From positions 124,001 to 188,000 of the forward strand of contig NZ_JAHKQT010000003.1 in NCBI RefSeq assembly GCF_018861145.1: a stretch of 64,000 nucleotides of DNA, written 5' to 3'. This document shows, one piece after another, positions 8,590 through 16,960 of the stretch (within the stretch, counting starts at the first letter, position 1; the number at the start of each line of letters is the position of its first letter). The stretch is from Poseidonibacter lekithochrous (GTDB taxonomy: Bacteria; Campylobacterota; Campylobacteria; Campylobacterales; Arcobacteraceae). The notes under the pieces are model-generated. The model searched no databases and was not told the origin of the DNA. It saw only the letters and a program-made list of their open reading frames with translations. The translations under genes were made by a program, and so were the position numbers.

Positions 8590-9474
8590 ATGTTTAACAT
8601 TAATATTAAAGATTTTTTATTACCAATAAGTTTTGTTTTTTTATATGGCAGTGGATTTATATTTACTCAATACGGATTGGTAAATACAAGTCCTATGGCA
8701 TTCCTAGCGATTAGATTTTTTATTGCGTTTTGTATTTTATTAATAATTACAAGCTTAGTAAAAGCTAAATGGCCAAAGACTATAAAAGAGTTTATTCATA
8801 TAAGTATTGCCGGGATGTTAACTGTTGGAACATTTTCAGTAGGAGTATATATGTCCATATCATATGGTATATCTGGTTCCTTGAATTCTTTGATTATCGC
8901 TTTACAACCAATACTTGTTTCTTTTTTAGCTTTTAAATTTTTGAATGAAACATCAGATGGAAAAATTTGGCTTGGTTTGTTTATAGGTTTTATTGGTGTT
9001 AATATTGTAGTAATCTCAAATATTGATACAAATATAGGAGCAATTACTGGAGTTACATGGTCCTTTATTGCACTTTTTGGGTTGAGTTTTGGTAATTTAT
9101 ATCAAAAAAAATACTGTAAAAAGATGAATTTATTTTCAGGAGGTGCAATTCAAACTCTTAGTTCAACAATTTTGGTATTACCTTTTTTATTATATGAAGA
9201 TATTAGAGTTTCTTGGAATTTAGAGTTTATTGTAGCTTTATTTTATATGGTAGTAGCAGTTAGTATTGGAGCCTTATCTCTTTTATATATAATGATTGAA
9301 AAAGGGGATGTTTCTAAGGTATCATCAATATTTTATTTGGTACCTGTTAGTGCCTCAATTGTTTCATATGTATTATTTGATGAGGCATTTAAATTAAGTA
9401 TTTTAATTGGTATAATCACTGTATTAATTGGAATGTTATTTATACATAAAAAAACAAAAAAAGGAAAAATATGA
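8590..9474 (+). CDS. EamA/DMT family transporter
   Basis: This is a 294-residue drug/metabolite transporter with ten predicted membrane helices in two EamA repeats, opening with FLYGSGFIFTQYGLVNTSPM. Members export amino acids, their catabolites or drugs. It follows two TetR-type operators and its end overlaps the D-2-hydroxyacid dehydrogenase gene by 4 bases (ATGA). Exporter and dehydrogenase are therefore co-expressed, and the substrate may be related to the dehydrogenase reaction; that link is inference. Confidence 0.88.
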   Translation: MFNINIKDFLLPISFVFLYGSGFIFTQYGLVNTSPMAFLAIRFFIAFCILLIITSLVKAKWPKTIKEFIHISIAGMLTVGTFSVGVYMSISYGISGSLNSLIIALQPILVSFLAFKFLNETSDGKIWLGLFIGFIGVNIVVISNIDTNIGAITGVTWSFIALFGLSFGNLYQKKYCKKMNLFSGGAIQTLSSTILVLPFLLYEDIRVSWNLEFIVALFYMVVAVSIGALSLLYIMIEKGDVSKVSSIFYLVPVSASIVSYVLFDEAFKLSILIGIITVLIGMLFIHKKTKKGKI

Positions 9475-10397
9475 AAATAGTAATTTTAGATAGAGCAACA
9501 TTAGGTTTTGATATGGATGTATCAATTTTTAATAGTTTAGGTGAAGTTACATCTTATGATATAACAAGTAAAGATGAAACTAAACAGAGAGTAAAAGATG
9601 CAGATATTGTAATTACAAATAAAGTTGTAATTTCTAAAGAGGATATGGATAACTCTTCAATAAAATTAGTTGCAATAACAGCAACAGGAACTAATAATGT
9701 AGATTTAGAATATGCTAAACAAAATAATATAGAAGTGAAAAATGTAGCTGGATATTCAAGCTCTTCTGTTTCTCAAGTTGCTTTTGGAATGATATTCCAT
9801 TTTGTACAAAAGTTAAATTATTATAAAGCTTATGTTGATGAGGGTAATTGGCAGAAATCAAAAATATTTACTCATATAGATAAACCATTCTTTGAACTTG
9901 ATGGGAAAAGAGTAGGTGTTATTGGTCTTGGTGATATTGGTTCATCATTTGCAAAAAGAGTAAAAGCATTTGATTGTGATATTGTATATTATTCTACAAG
10001 TGGAAGAAATAATAACAGTGAATTTAAAAGAGTTGAACTTGATGAGTTACTTAAAACAAGCGATATTATTTCAATTCATTGTCCTTTAAATAAACAAACA
10101 GAAAATTTGTTAAATTATGAAAATATGAAAACAATGAAAGACGGCGCAATTTTATTAAACCTTGGTCGTGGTGGAATTATAAATGAAGAAGATTTGAGTG
10201 TATTAATAGATGAAAAAGAAATTTATTGTGGAATAGATGTAGTAAATAAAGAACCAATTGAAAAATCAAATCCTTTGCTTAAAATAAAAAATAAAGATAG
10301 ATTACTTTTAACTCCTCATATTGGATGGGCAACTATAGAAGCTAGAACTAGACTTATAAAAATGGTAGCAGATAATATAAAAGAGTTTATTAAATAA
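9471..10397 (+). CDS. D-2-hydroxyacid dehydrogenase (NAD-dependent)
   Basis: This 308-residue enzyme reduces a 2-oxo acid to the D-2-hydroxy acid. The Rossmann motif GVIGLGDIGSSFAKRVKAF lies near residue 145. Catalytic residues of the family are visible: Arg in LLNLGRGG, Glu near the CGIDVVNKEP segment, and His in LLTPHIGWAT. The N-terminal part (ITATGTNNVDLEYA) resembles glycerate dehydrogenase/hydroxypyruvate reductase (HprA) more than lactate or phosphoglycerate dehydrogenase, and no ACT domain follows. Its start overlaps the EamA stop, so it belongs to the TetR-controlled unit. Confidence 0.85.
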   Translation: MKIVILDRATLGFDMDVSIFNSLGEVTSYDITSKDETKQRVKDADIVITNKVVISKEDMDNSSIKLVAITATGTNNVDLEYAKQNNIEVKNVAGYSSSSVSQVAFGMIFHFVQKLNYYKAYVDEGNWQKSKIFTHIDKPFFELDGKRVGVIGLGDIGSSFAKRVKAFDCDIVYYSTSGRNNNSEFKRVELDELLKTSDIISIHCPLNKQTENLLNYENMKTMKDGAILLNLGRGGIINEEDLSVLIDEKEIYCGIDVVNKEPIEKSNPLLKIKNKDRLLLTPHIGWATIEARTRLIKMVADNIKEFIK

Positions 10398-10418
10398 TTT
10401 AATAAAAATAGTTAATTA

Positions 10419-10451
10419 AACTAAGTTTAGTTAAAATAACTAATTATTAGT
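10419..10451. promoter_or_regulatory. Two short palindromes upstream of the response regulator
   Basis: AACTAA-GT-TTAGTT (10419-10432) and ACTAA-TTA-TTAGT (10439-10451) lie in the 75-base gap before the response-regulator gene. They resemble half-sites of the TetR-type operators 1.9 kb upstream (ACTAATTAGT), but their spacing differs, so binding by the same repressor is uncertain. AT-rich context makes chance a real possibility. A strong GGGAG ribosome site follows. Confidence 0.35.
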
Positions 10452-10472
10452 ATCTTTGTTTAGGGAGTAGAA

Positions 10473-11231
10473 ATGAAAGAATTATTATCTCAGATTAATT
10501 TATTATACGTTGAAGATGATGATGAGATACGTTTTGCTTTACAAAGAGTACTAGAACGAAAAGTTAAAAACTTATATGTAGGAGAGAATGGGCAAGAAGG
10601 ATATGAAAAGTTCTTAGAATTTTCTCCTGATATAATACTTACAGATATAAAAATGCCAATAATGGATGGTATTGAAATGTCGAGAAAAATTAAAGAGATT
10701 AATCCTAATATCCCTATAATCATGGCATCTGCACATAGTGAATCTGCACTTTTATTAGAATGTATAGATATTGGAATAGATGATTACTTGTTAAAACCTA
10801 TTCAAAGAGATAAACTTTTAGAGATGTTCTCATCAAATATGAAAATAATTTTATTTAATAAAGAAAAAGAGAGGCATCAAAAGTTACTACAAACGGTTAT
10901 AGACCTACAGGCTAGTATAATATTCTCATATGATGAATCAAAGAAAACTTTATTTGCAAATAAGCTTTTTTTAGATTTCTTTAATAAAGATAACATACTT
11001 GATGGTAAATTATTATACGAAGAATTAAGAAATAATAAAAATGTTACTTTAACTGATGTTAATGAAGAGATATCTTGGCTTGATTATATGTTTTTACACC
11101 CAGAACAAGATTTTCGTATTAAAATTAATAAAGACAATATTGATATAAACTTCATAGTTAAAACAAAAAAAATAGTTCAAGATGATGGAAAAAATATATT
11201 TGTTATTACATTAGTAGAGTTAAAAATTTAA
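10473..11231 (+). CDS. Response regulator, REC domain with degenerate PAS-like tail
   Basis: The 252-residue protein has an N-terminal receiver domain (residues about 5-125): acidic pair EDDDE, phospho-acceptor Asp58 in ILTDIKMP, Ser/Thr in MASAHSE and Lys in LLKPI. The remaining 120 residues look like a short linker helix and a PAS-like fold without a DNA-binding or enzymatic output domain. The whole is alignable with the first half of the REC-GGDEF protein two genes downstream. It may be a phosphate sink or adaptor for the kinase between them. The start is preceded by GGGAG. Confidence 0.85.
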   Translation: MKELLSQINLLYVEDDDEIRFALQRVLERKVKNLYVGENGQEGYEKFLEFSPDIILTDIKMPIMDGIEMSRKIKEINPNIPIIMASAHSESALLLECIDIGIDDYLLKPIQRDKLLEMFSSNMKIILFNKEKERHQKLLQTVIDLQASIIFSYDESKKTLFANKLFLDFFNKDNILDGKLLYEELRNNKNVTLTDVNEEISWLDYMFLHPEQDFRIKINKDNIDINFIVKTKKIVQDDGKNIFVITLVELKI

Positions 11232-11244
11232 AAAAGGTACTAAA

Positions 11245-13362
11245 ATGAATAATAAAAAAGCAATCTTATCTCCTTTAATATTAACTACATTCCTTTTAGG
11301 TTTAATATTTTCTATTTTTGTTTATATGTATATTGTAGATATGGAAACTAAATCAAGTAAAATAAAGTTTGATAATTTAGTTGAACGAGAACTTCTATCA
11401 ATTGAAAAAGAACTCGAATTAAATGTAAATGTATTGTATGCATTAAAAAGTTATCATAAAACAGTAGGTAAGTTAACAAGAGAAGAATACAATCTTTTTA
11501 CATCAAGGTTAATAAAAGAGAAAAGGAGTATTCAAGGTGTATCTTGGATTCCACGTGTAGTAGATAAGGATAGAAAAGAGTTTGAATCAAATAGAACTAA
11601 AGAATTAGGCTTAGATATTTTTATAAAAGAAAAAACTGATGATGGAAAGATAGTAAGAGTAAAAAGAAAGAAAGAGTATTTTCCTGTTGATTTCGTAGAA
11701 CCTTTAGCTGGAAATAAAATTGCATATGGCTTTGATATATCTTCTAATAAAACAAGACTTGATGCATTAACTTTAGCTAGAGAAACAAATACAATGTTAG
11801 CAACAGGAAGAATACAACTAGTGCAAGATATAGAAAATAAATTTGCTTTTTTAGTTCTTTTACCAGTTTTTGAAAAAAACACTTCATCTTTAGAAGGCTT
11901 TTATACAGGAGTATTTAGAATCAAACCTTTGGTAGAAAATGCTATAAAATTTAGGAAAAATGATTCTTTAATGTTAAATATACGATTAGTTGATACAACA
12001 AATGGTATTTCAAAGCTTTTATATACAAATAGTGATAAGGATTTTGTTTCTAAAAAAGCTATTGATCTTAATATATTAGGTAGAACATGGACTTTATACT
12101 CGCAACCAAGCGAAAAACTTCTAAGCACAAATAATTTTTATTTATCAAATATCTTATTGGCACTTTGTTTATTTATTACATTTTTAGTTACTTATATTTT
12201 AATTATAAAAAATAAAGATAGTCAACTTTCAAGAAAAAAGCTTGAAGAATTGCTTTTTATGTTTGATAAAAAGGTTATAGCTTCACATACTGATAAAGAA
12301 GGTATTATTACTTATGCTACTAAAGCATTTTGTGAGATAAGTGGATATTCAAAAGAAGAACTATTAGGACAAGATCAAAGAATTGTGATACATGAAGATA
12401 TGTTTGATGGTACATATGAAAAAGTATTAGAAACTATTTCAAAAGGTGAAATATATACAGGCGAGATTAAAAATAAAAGAAAAGATGGAACTTTTTATTA
12501 TGTTAATAGTACTATTTTCCCAGAAAAAAATGATGAATCAGAAATAACTGGTTATTTTGCAATAAGAGAAGATATAAGTGCTAAAAAAGAAGTAGAATTA
12601 TTTAATGACACTCTTTCTTTAAAAGTAGAACAAGAAGTAGAAAAAAATTTAAAAAAAGATAAGCTTTTATTACAACAATCAAAATTAGCAGCAATGGGTG
12701 AAATGATCGGAGCAATAGCTCATCAATGGAGACAGCCTTTAAATACTTTAGCTATTAAATTACAATTTGTTGTTGATGATTATGAAGATGGACTAGTAGA
12801 TAAAAAATATTTAGATAATCATTCTAGGGAGGGTATGAATCTAGTTAATTTTATGTCAAAAACTATTGATGACTTTAGAAATTTTTTCAATATTGAGAAA
12901 GCTAAAACTACATTTGATATTAAAACAAAGGTTTTAGAAACAACAAATATTTTATCTTCACAGCTATCAAAATATGATATAAAAGTTGAAGTTTTAGGAA
13001 ATACTTTTGATTTTTATGGTCATGCAAGTGAATTCCAACAAGTGATATTGAATATTGTAAATAATGCAAAAGATGCATTAGTTGAAGAAGAAATTGTAAA
13101 TGGAGTTATTAAAGTTGATATAAAATCAGATAAAGAGTATGGATATATTATTATCTCTGATAATGCAGGTGGAATTGAATCATCTGTTTATGAGCGTATT
13201 TTTGAACCATATTTTACAACTAAAGAACAAGGTAAAGGGACAGGACTTGGTTTATATATGTCTAAAATGATTATTGAAGACAATATGCAAGGTGAGCTTA
13301 GTGCTAAGAATAATAAAGACGGGGCAGAATTTATGATTAAATTCAGAATTAAAAATGGATAG
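11245..13362 (+). CDS. CHASE-PAS hybrid sensor histidine kinase
   Basis: This 705-residue membrane kinase has an N-terminal helix (about 7-30) and an extracytoplasmic CHASE domain (about 40-285; IQGVSWIPRV segment). A second helix (about 298-318), a PAS domain (about 335-450) and a HisKA-like helix with phospho-acceptor His493 in the HQWRQPLN box follow. An HATPase domain carries the N box (NIVNNAKDAL), G1 (DNAGGI) and G2 (GKGTGLGLYMSK). CHASE domains sense small molecules. Its stop overlaps the REC-GGDEF gene by 8 bases, and a response regulator precedes it, so the three form one signalling operon. Confidence 0.93.
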   Translation: MNNKKAILSPLILTTFLLGLIFSIFVYMYIVDMETKSSKIKFDNLVERELLSIEKELELNVNVLYALKSYHKTVGKLTREEYNLFTSRLIKEKRSIQGVSWIPRVVDKDRKEFESNRTKELGLDIFIKEKTDDGKIVRVKRKKEYFPVDFVEPLAGNKIAYGFDISSNKTRLDALTLARETNTMLATGRIQLVQDIENKFAFLVLLPVFEKNTSSLEGFYTGVFRIKPLVENAIKFRKNDSLMLNIRLVDTTNGISKLLYTNSDKDFVSKKAIDLNILGRTWTLYSQPSEKLLSTNNFYLSNILLALCLFITFLVTYILIIKNKDSQLSRKKLEELLFMFDKKVIASHTDKEGIITYATKAFCEISGYSKEELLGQDQRIVIHEDMFDGTYEKVLETISKGEIYTGEIKNKRKDGTFYYVNSTIFPEKNDESEITGYFAIREDISAKKEVELFNDTLSLKVEQEVEKNLKKDKLLLQQSKLAAMGEMIGAIAHQWRQPLNTLAIKLQFVVDDYEDGLVDKKYLDNHSREGMNLVNFMSKTIDDFRNFFNIEKAKTTFDIKTKVLETTNILSSQLSKYDIKVEVLGNTFDFYGHASEFQQVILNIVNNAKDALVEEEIVNGVIKVDIKSDKEYGYIIISDNAGGIESSVYERIFEPYFTTKEQGKGTGLGLYMSKMIIEDNMQGELSAKNNKDGAEFMIKFRIKNG

Positions 13363-14680
13363 TAAATATATAAAGAAAATAAATCTTTTATATGTTGAGG
13401 ATGAAGAGTCTGTTAGAGAAATATTGTCTAAAAAGTTAGAAAGATTTGTTAAAGAATTATATGTTGCAAAAGATGGAGAAGATGGATATTCAAAATATTT
13501 AGAACTTAAACCTGATATTATTTTAACTGATATTACTATGCCAAAATTAAATGGTATAGAAATGTCAAAAAAAATTAGAGAAGATAATAAAACTATACCT
13601 ATTATTATCATCTCAGCCCATTCTGATTCTAACTTTTTAATAGATGCAATTGATTGTGGAATAACAAGCTATTTACTTAAACCAATAAATAAAAATAAAC
13701 TTTTAGATTTATTAGAAGTAAATGCAAAAAATGTTTACTTAGATAAAATAAATATTTTGCAGCAAAAAAAGATTGAAGAACAACAAAGTATTCTTCAAAA
13801 TATTATAAATGTTGAACAAAATATATCTTTTGTAACTGATTTTAAAAGCTTATCCTTTGTAAATAATGCATTCTTAAACTTTTTTGATATTGAAAGTAAG
13901 GAAAAGTTTGGAGAAAAGTTTGAAAATATTGAAGATATATTTATTGAAAATATTGATTATGTTCATAAAAAGCTAATTAATAACTATTCAGAAATAGACA
14001 ATCAATCTTTTGGAAAAGACTTTTTTGAAGTTATAAATAATCTAAATGCTGAAAAAAGAGTTGTTTTACTTTTTGATAAAAATAATGATAAAAAGTCATT
14101 TTATTTGACAATATCAATAATTGATAATGATAAAGAGTTGTATTTAATAAACCTAACGGATATTACAAGTATAAAAAATGAACGATATTCAATTGAACAA
14201 AAAGCGTATCATGATGGATTAACAAATCTATATAACAGACATAAATTTAATGAATTATTTGAAATAGAATTAGCAAGAGTAAAAAGATATAAACATCCTT
14301 TATCAATGGCAGTATTAGATATTGACAATTTTAAGATATTCAATGATACATATGGCCATTTAAAAGGTGATGAAATTTTAATTAAGATAGGAAATAGTTT
14401 AAATCCACAGTTAAGAATAACAGATATTTTTGCAAGATGGGGTGGAGAAGAGTTTGTTATCTTATTTATAGAAACAAAATTAGAAAATGCTATACAGTGT
14501 TCAAATAATATTAGAAAAAATATAGAAAATTTAGAAAATGATTTAGATACTAAAGTAACTGTTAGTTTTGGTGTCTCTGAATATAAAGATAATGATACTC
14601 TTGAAAGTTTGTTTGCAAGATGTGATAAAGCTCTATATAGTGCAAAAGAAAAAGGTAGAAATAGAGTAGAATTTTCTTAA
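13355..14680 (+). CDS. REC-PAS-GGDEF diguanylate cyclase response regulator
   Basis: This 441-residue protein has a receiver domain (phospho-acceptor Asp59 in ILTDITMP, LLKPI lysine), a PAS-like middle (about 140-275) and a C-terminal GGDEF domain with intact GGEEF (residues 363-367). The RITD inhibitory-site motif lies five residues before GGEEF, so product inhibition by c-di-GMP is expected. The start overlaps the kinase gene, giving a simple route from the CHASE signal to c-di-GMP. The GGDEF call is secure; the partner assignment is from gene order. Confidence 0.94.
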   Translation: MDSKYIKKINLLYVEDEESVREILSKKLERFVKELYVAKDGEDGYSKYLELKPDIILTDITMPKLNGIEMSKKIREDNKTIPIIIISAHSDSNFLIDAIDCGITSYLLKPINKNKLLDLLEVNAKNVYLDKINILQQKKIEEQQSILQNIINVEQNISFVTDFKSLSFVNNAFLNFFDIESKEKFGEKFENIEDIFIENIDYVHKKLINNYSEIDNQSFGKDFFEVINNLNAEKRVVLLFDKNNDKKSFYLTISIIDNDKELYLINLTDITSIKNERYSIEQKAYHDGLTNLYNRHKFNELFEIELARVKRYKHPLSMAVLDIDNFKIFNDTYGHLKGDEILIKIGNSLNPQLRITDIFARWGGEEFVILFIETKLENAIQCSNNIRKNIENLENDLDTKVTVSFGVSEYKDNDTLESLFARCDKALYSAKEKGRNRVEFS

Positions 14681-14698
14681 TTAAACTTAAAATTCTAC
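14666..14698. terminator. Hairpin between convergent genes
   Basis: GTAGAATTTT (14666-14675) and AAAATTCTAC (14689-14698) form a perfect 10-bp stem with a 13-base loop. It spans the ends of the diguanylate cyclase gene and the convergent GMC oxidoreductase gene. There is no long U-run on either side, so any bidirectional terminator activity would be modest. Confidence 0.45.
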
Positions 14699-16356
14699 AC
14701 TAAATTTTCATAATTTTCTTTGATATAAGATGCCACTCTAAAAGAGTTGGCATAAATTGTAAAGGTAAAAGGAACAGAACCTCCACTTGGCATAAAACTT
14801 CCATCTGTTACAAAAAGATTTTTAACTTCATGTGCTTGGCAATATTTATTTAAAACTGAAGTTTTAGGGTCATCTCCAAATCTACAACCACCTGCTTGTA
14901 AGTTTGAAGAAGGAAGTGCATTTATATTACTTTGGATATTTTTTGCACCCATTTGTTTTAAAATACTAACTGCTTTTTTTGCTAAAAAGTTTGATACTTC
15001 TAAATCATGTTTTAAAGTTCCTATTCTTATATTTGCAACTGGTGTTCCGTATTTATCTTTGTACTTTTCATCTACACTTACAAAAGAATTATCATTTGGA
15101 GTCCAATCTGCAAATATTTCCATGTTTAAAGTTTTTGTTTTTGTAAAAGAAGTATAAAGTTTGTCTTGTAACTCTTTGCCAATTAAAAGTTTATTTAAAT
15201 CCTTTTCATCCCATTTAAAAAAGTTTGCTCGTCTTATTGGATTTGCATGTTCAAAAACCATTTCAACCATTCCACCTTTAAAATCCTTTGTAAAATAAAA
15301 ATCTTTTATTGCTCTATTTACAAAAAGTCCCGGAGTCATTAACTCTTTTAAAGGTATAGCGCTTTGATCAAATGTTCCTGTAACTATTCCTCCACTTGAA
15401 GAGAGTAGATTTTTTCCTACATTTAAAGAATTGTTAGCAACTCCATTTGGGAAGTTTTCATCTTTTGAATTTAACAATAATCTTGAAGACTCAACAGCTT
15501 GAGCTGCTAGAATAAAAAGCTTTGCTTTTAACTCTTTTTTATTTCCATCTTTTGTTAAGTATGTAGCTTGGGTAATTTTTTTATCTGTATTTGTATGTAG
15601 TTTAATCACATTTGCATTTGTAATAATTGTAAGATTATTCGTTTTTATAGCAGGAAGTATTAAAGCTTCTCTTGAACTTCCTTTTGCTCCACTAGAACAT
15701 CCGTAAGAACCACAATAATTTGAATAATAACAAGCACTTCTATGCTTGAAATCTTCACTTATAATTGCTCGTGGTGTTTTTACAATACTAAAGTTTAATT
15801 CTTTTGATGCTTTATCTATTAGTTTTGTAATTGGATGTTCATCTAAAGCTTTAAAAGGAAAAGCTTTTGAGCTTCTAGGCTCTTGATGTACATAAGTTGA
15901 AACTTCACCAGATACTCCAATAAGTTTTTCAACTTTATCATAATATATTTCCATATCATCATACGTTATTGGCCAATCAGTGATATTTGAATCTTTTATT
16001 TTTCCATATTTAGAAGCTAATTTGAAATCATCAGGTTTTAATCTATAGAAAAATCCACTCATAAAATTTGAAGAACCACCTACTAAGTTTCCATTATTAA
16101 AATCCCAACCCGTATCATATGTAGGAAATTTAGTCCATTTATTATCAACAAACTCTTCAATAGTATGGTATTCATCTTTTAATTTTGGATTATAAACACT
16201 TCTTCTATTAACAGCTAATTCATCTTTTGAAAAATCATCTCTTTTATAGAAGTCACCTTTTTCTAAAACACAAACCTTATGTCCTTGTTTTGATAACTCA
16301 TAAATAATAGGACCAGCTCCTGCTCCACTTCCTATTACACAAATATCATACATCAT
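14695..16356 (-). CDS. GMC family oxidoreductase (gluconate/sugar dehydrogenase-like large subunit)
   Basis: This 553-residue flavoprotein opens with the FAD-binding motif GSGAGAGPIIYELSKQG. It shows the GMC features GGSSNFMSG, GCSSGAKGSS and a C-terminal FVTDGSFMPSGGSVPFTFTI segment with the catalytic region. Its upstream neighbour is a Tat-exported gluconate 2-dehydrogenase subunit-3-like protein that starts one overlap earlier. The pair resembles the two-subunit periplasmic gluconate dehydrogenase of Campylobacter jejuni (Cj0414/Cj0415). The large subunit has no signal of its own and presumably rides with the Tat partner. The substrate could be another sugar acid or alcohol; no cytochrome subunit is adjacent. 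Confidence 0.85.
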   Translation of the reverse strand: MMYDICVIGSGAGAGPIIYELSKQGHKVCVLEKGDFYKRDDFSKDELAVNRRSVYNPKLKDEYHTIEEFVDNKWTKFPTYDTGWDFNNGNLVGGSSNFMSGFFYRLKPDDFKLASKYGKIKDSNITDWPITYDDMEIYYDKVEKLIGVSGEVSTYVHQEPRSSKAFPFKALDEHPITKLIDKASKELNFSIVKTPRAIISEDFKHRSACYYSNYCGSYGCSSGAKGSSREALILPAIKTNNLTIITNANVIKLHTNTDKKITQATYLTKDGNKKELKAKLFILAAQAVESSRLLLNSKDENFPNGVANNSLNVGKNLLSSSGGIVTGTFDQSAIPLKELMTPGLFVNRAIKDFYFTKDFKGGMVEMVFEHANPIRRANFFKWDEKDLNKLLIGKELQDKLYTSFTKTKTLNMEIFADWTPNDNSFVSVDEKYKDKYGTPVANIRIGTLKHDLEVSNFLAKKAVSILKQMGAKNIQSNINALPSSNLQAGGCRFGDDPKTSVLNKYCQAHEVKNLFVTDGSFMPSGGSVPFTFTIYANSFRVASYIKENYENLV

Positions 16357-16847
16357 AATTTTTTTCCATATCTTCTTTTAGGTTTTGGGTAGCCTATTTT
16401 ATGATTTATGCTTTTCCATCCAATTTGATTTGTATTTCCATTGTAAATAGGGTCTGATAGCATTGCTTCAATTCCAAAATATACTAGTTTTGAAAGCCAA
16501 GTATTAGCATAATCATTGTCATTTACAATTGAGTAAATTAATTCTTTTTTTTCTTCATTAGTTAAATTCAAAAACTTTGGAAAGCTTCTTATAAAACTAG
16601 TTGTGCCATTAATGATTAAATCTTTATCATAATCTAAAAAAGTTTTATGGTTTATTGTAGAAAATAAAAATCCTAATGCATTAAACTCTTTTGAACTTGG
16701 CATATTTAAAGTCTTTGGAAATAGTATTTCATAAACTTCTTCTAAAACTAAGGCATTGTTTTTTGATATAGTTTTAGCAATAAGTGTCTCTTTTTGAAAT
16801 AATACAAGTCCAAGAATAGAAAACTTTATAAAGTTTCTTCTTTTCAT
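16353..16847 (-). CDS. Tat-exported gluconate 2-dehydrogenase subunit 3 family protein
   Basis: This 164-residue protein begins with a twin-arginine signal (MKRRNFIKFSILGL) and continues with the short helical domain typical of the gluconate 2-dehydrogenase subunit 3 family (EVYEILFP and YGIEAMLSDPIYNGN, then GWKSI). It is the escort subunit that takes the folded flavoprotein through the Tat pathway. ATGA overlaps join it to the GMC gene downstream and to a 38-codon ORF upstream. Confidence 0.82.
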   Translation of the reverse strand: MKRRNFIKFSILGLVLFQKETLIAKTISKNNALVLEEVYEILFPKTLNMPSSKEFNALGFLFSTINHKTFLDYDKDLIINGTTSFIRSFPKFLNLTNEEKKELIYSIVNDNDYANTWLSKLVYFGIEAMLSDPIYNGNTNQIGWKSINHKIGYPKPKRRYGKKL

Positions 16848-16960
16848 AAACCTATCTTATTTAATATTTTTTGAAAAAATGTTTTCTTCTCTTTCTTTTT
16901 AGCCCTTATTTTATTTGATAATTCTTTTAATCTTTTAGGTTCAAATAACTGCTCTTTCAT
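16844..16960 (-). CDS. Small ORF of 38 residues, lysine-rich, translationally coupled
   Basis: This short reading frame starts with an ATG that overlaps the stop of the OmpA-domain gene (ATGA), and its TGA overlaps the ATG of the Tat-signal gene. It fills the gap between those genes exactly. The peptide begins MKEQLFEPKRLKEL and is about one third Lys plus Arg, with a likely amphipathic helix and no signal peptide. No family is recognised. The double 4-base coupling and the absence of internal stops favour a real gene; its short length keeps the confidence moderate. It could equally serve only to hand ribosomes on to the next gene. Confidence 0.6.
   Translation of the reverse strand: MKEQLFEPKRLKELSNKIRAKKKEKKTFFQKILNKIGL

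Noticed and set aside
10419-10451. Third TetR operator before the response regulator
   Set aside because: The two short palindromes have different spacing from the true operators and sit in an AT-rich gap, so they are kept only as a low-confidence site.
13252-13611. 119-codon reading frame on the minus strand
   Set aside because: It is antisense to the conserved receiver domain of the diguanylate cyclase and has no supporting features.
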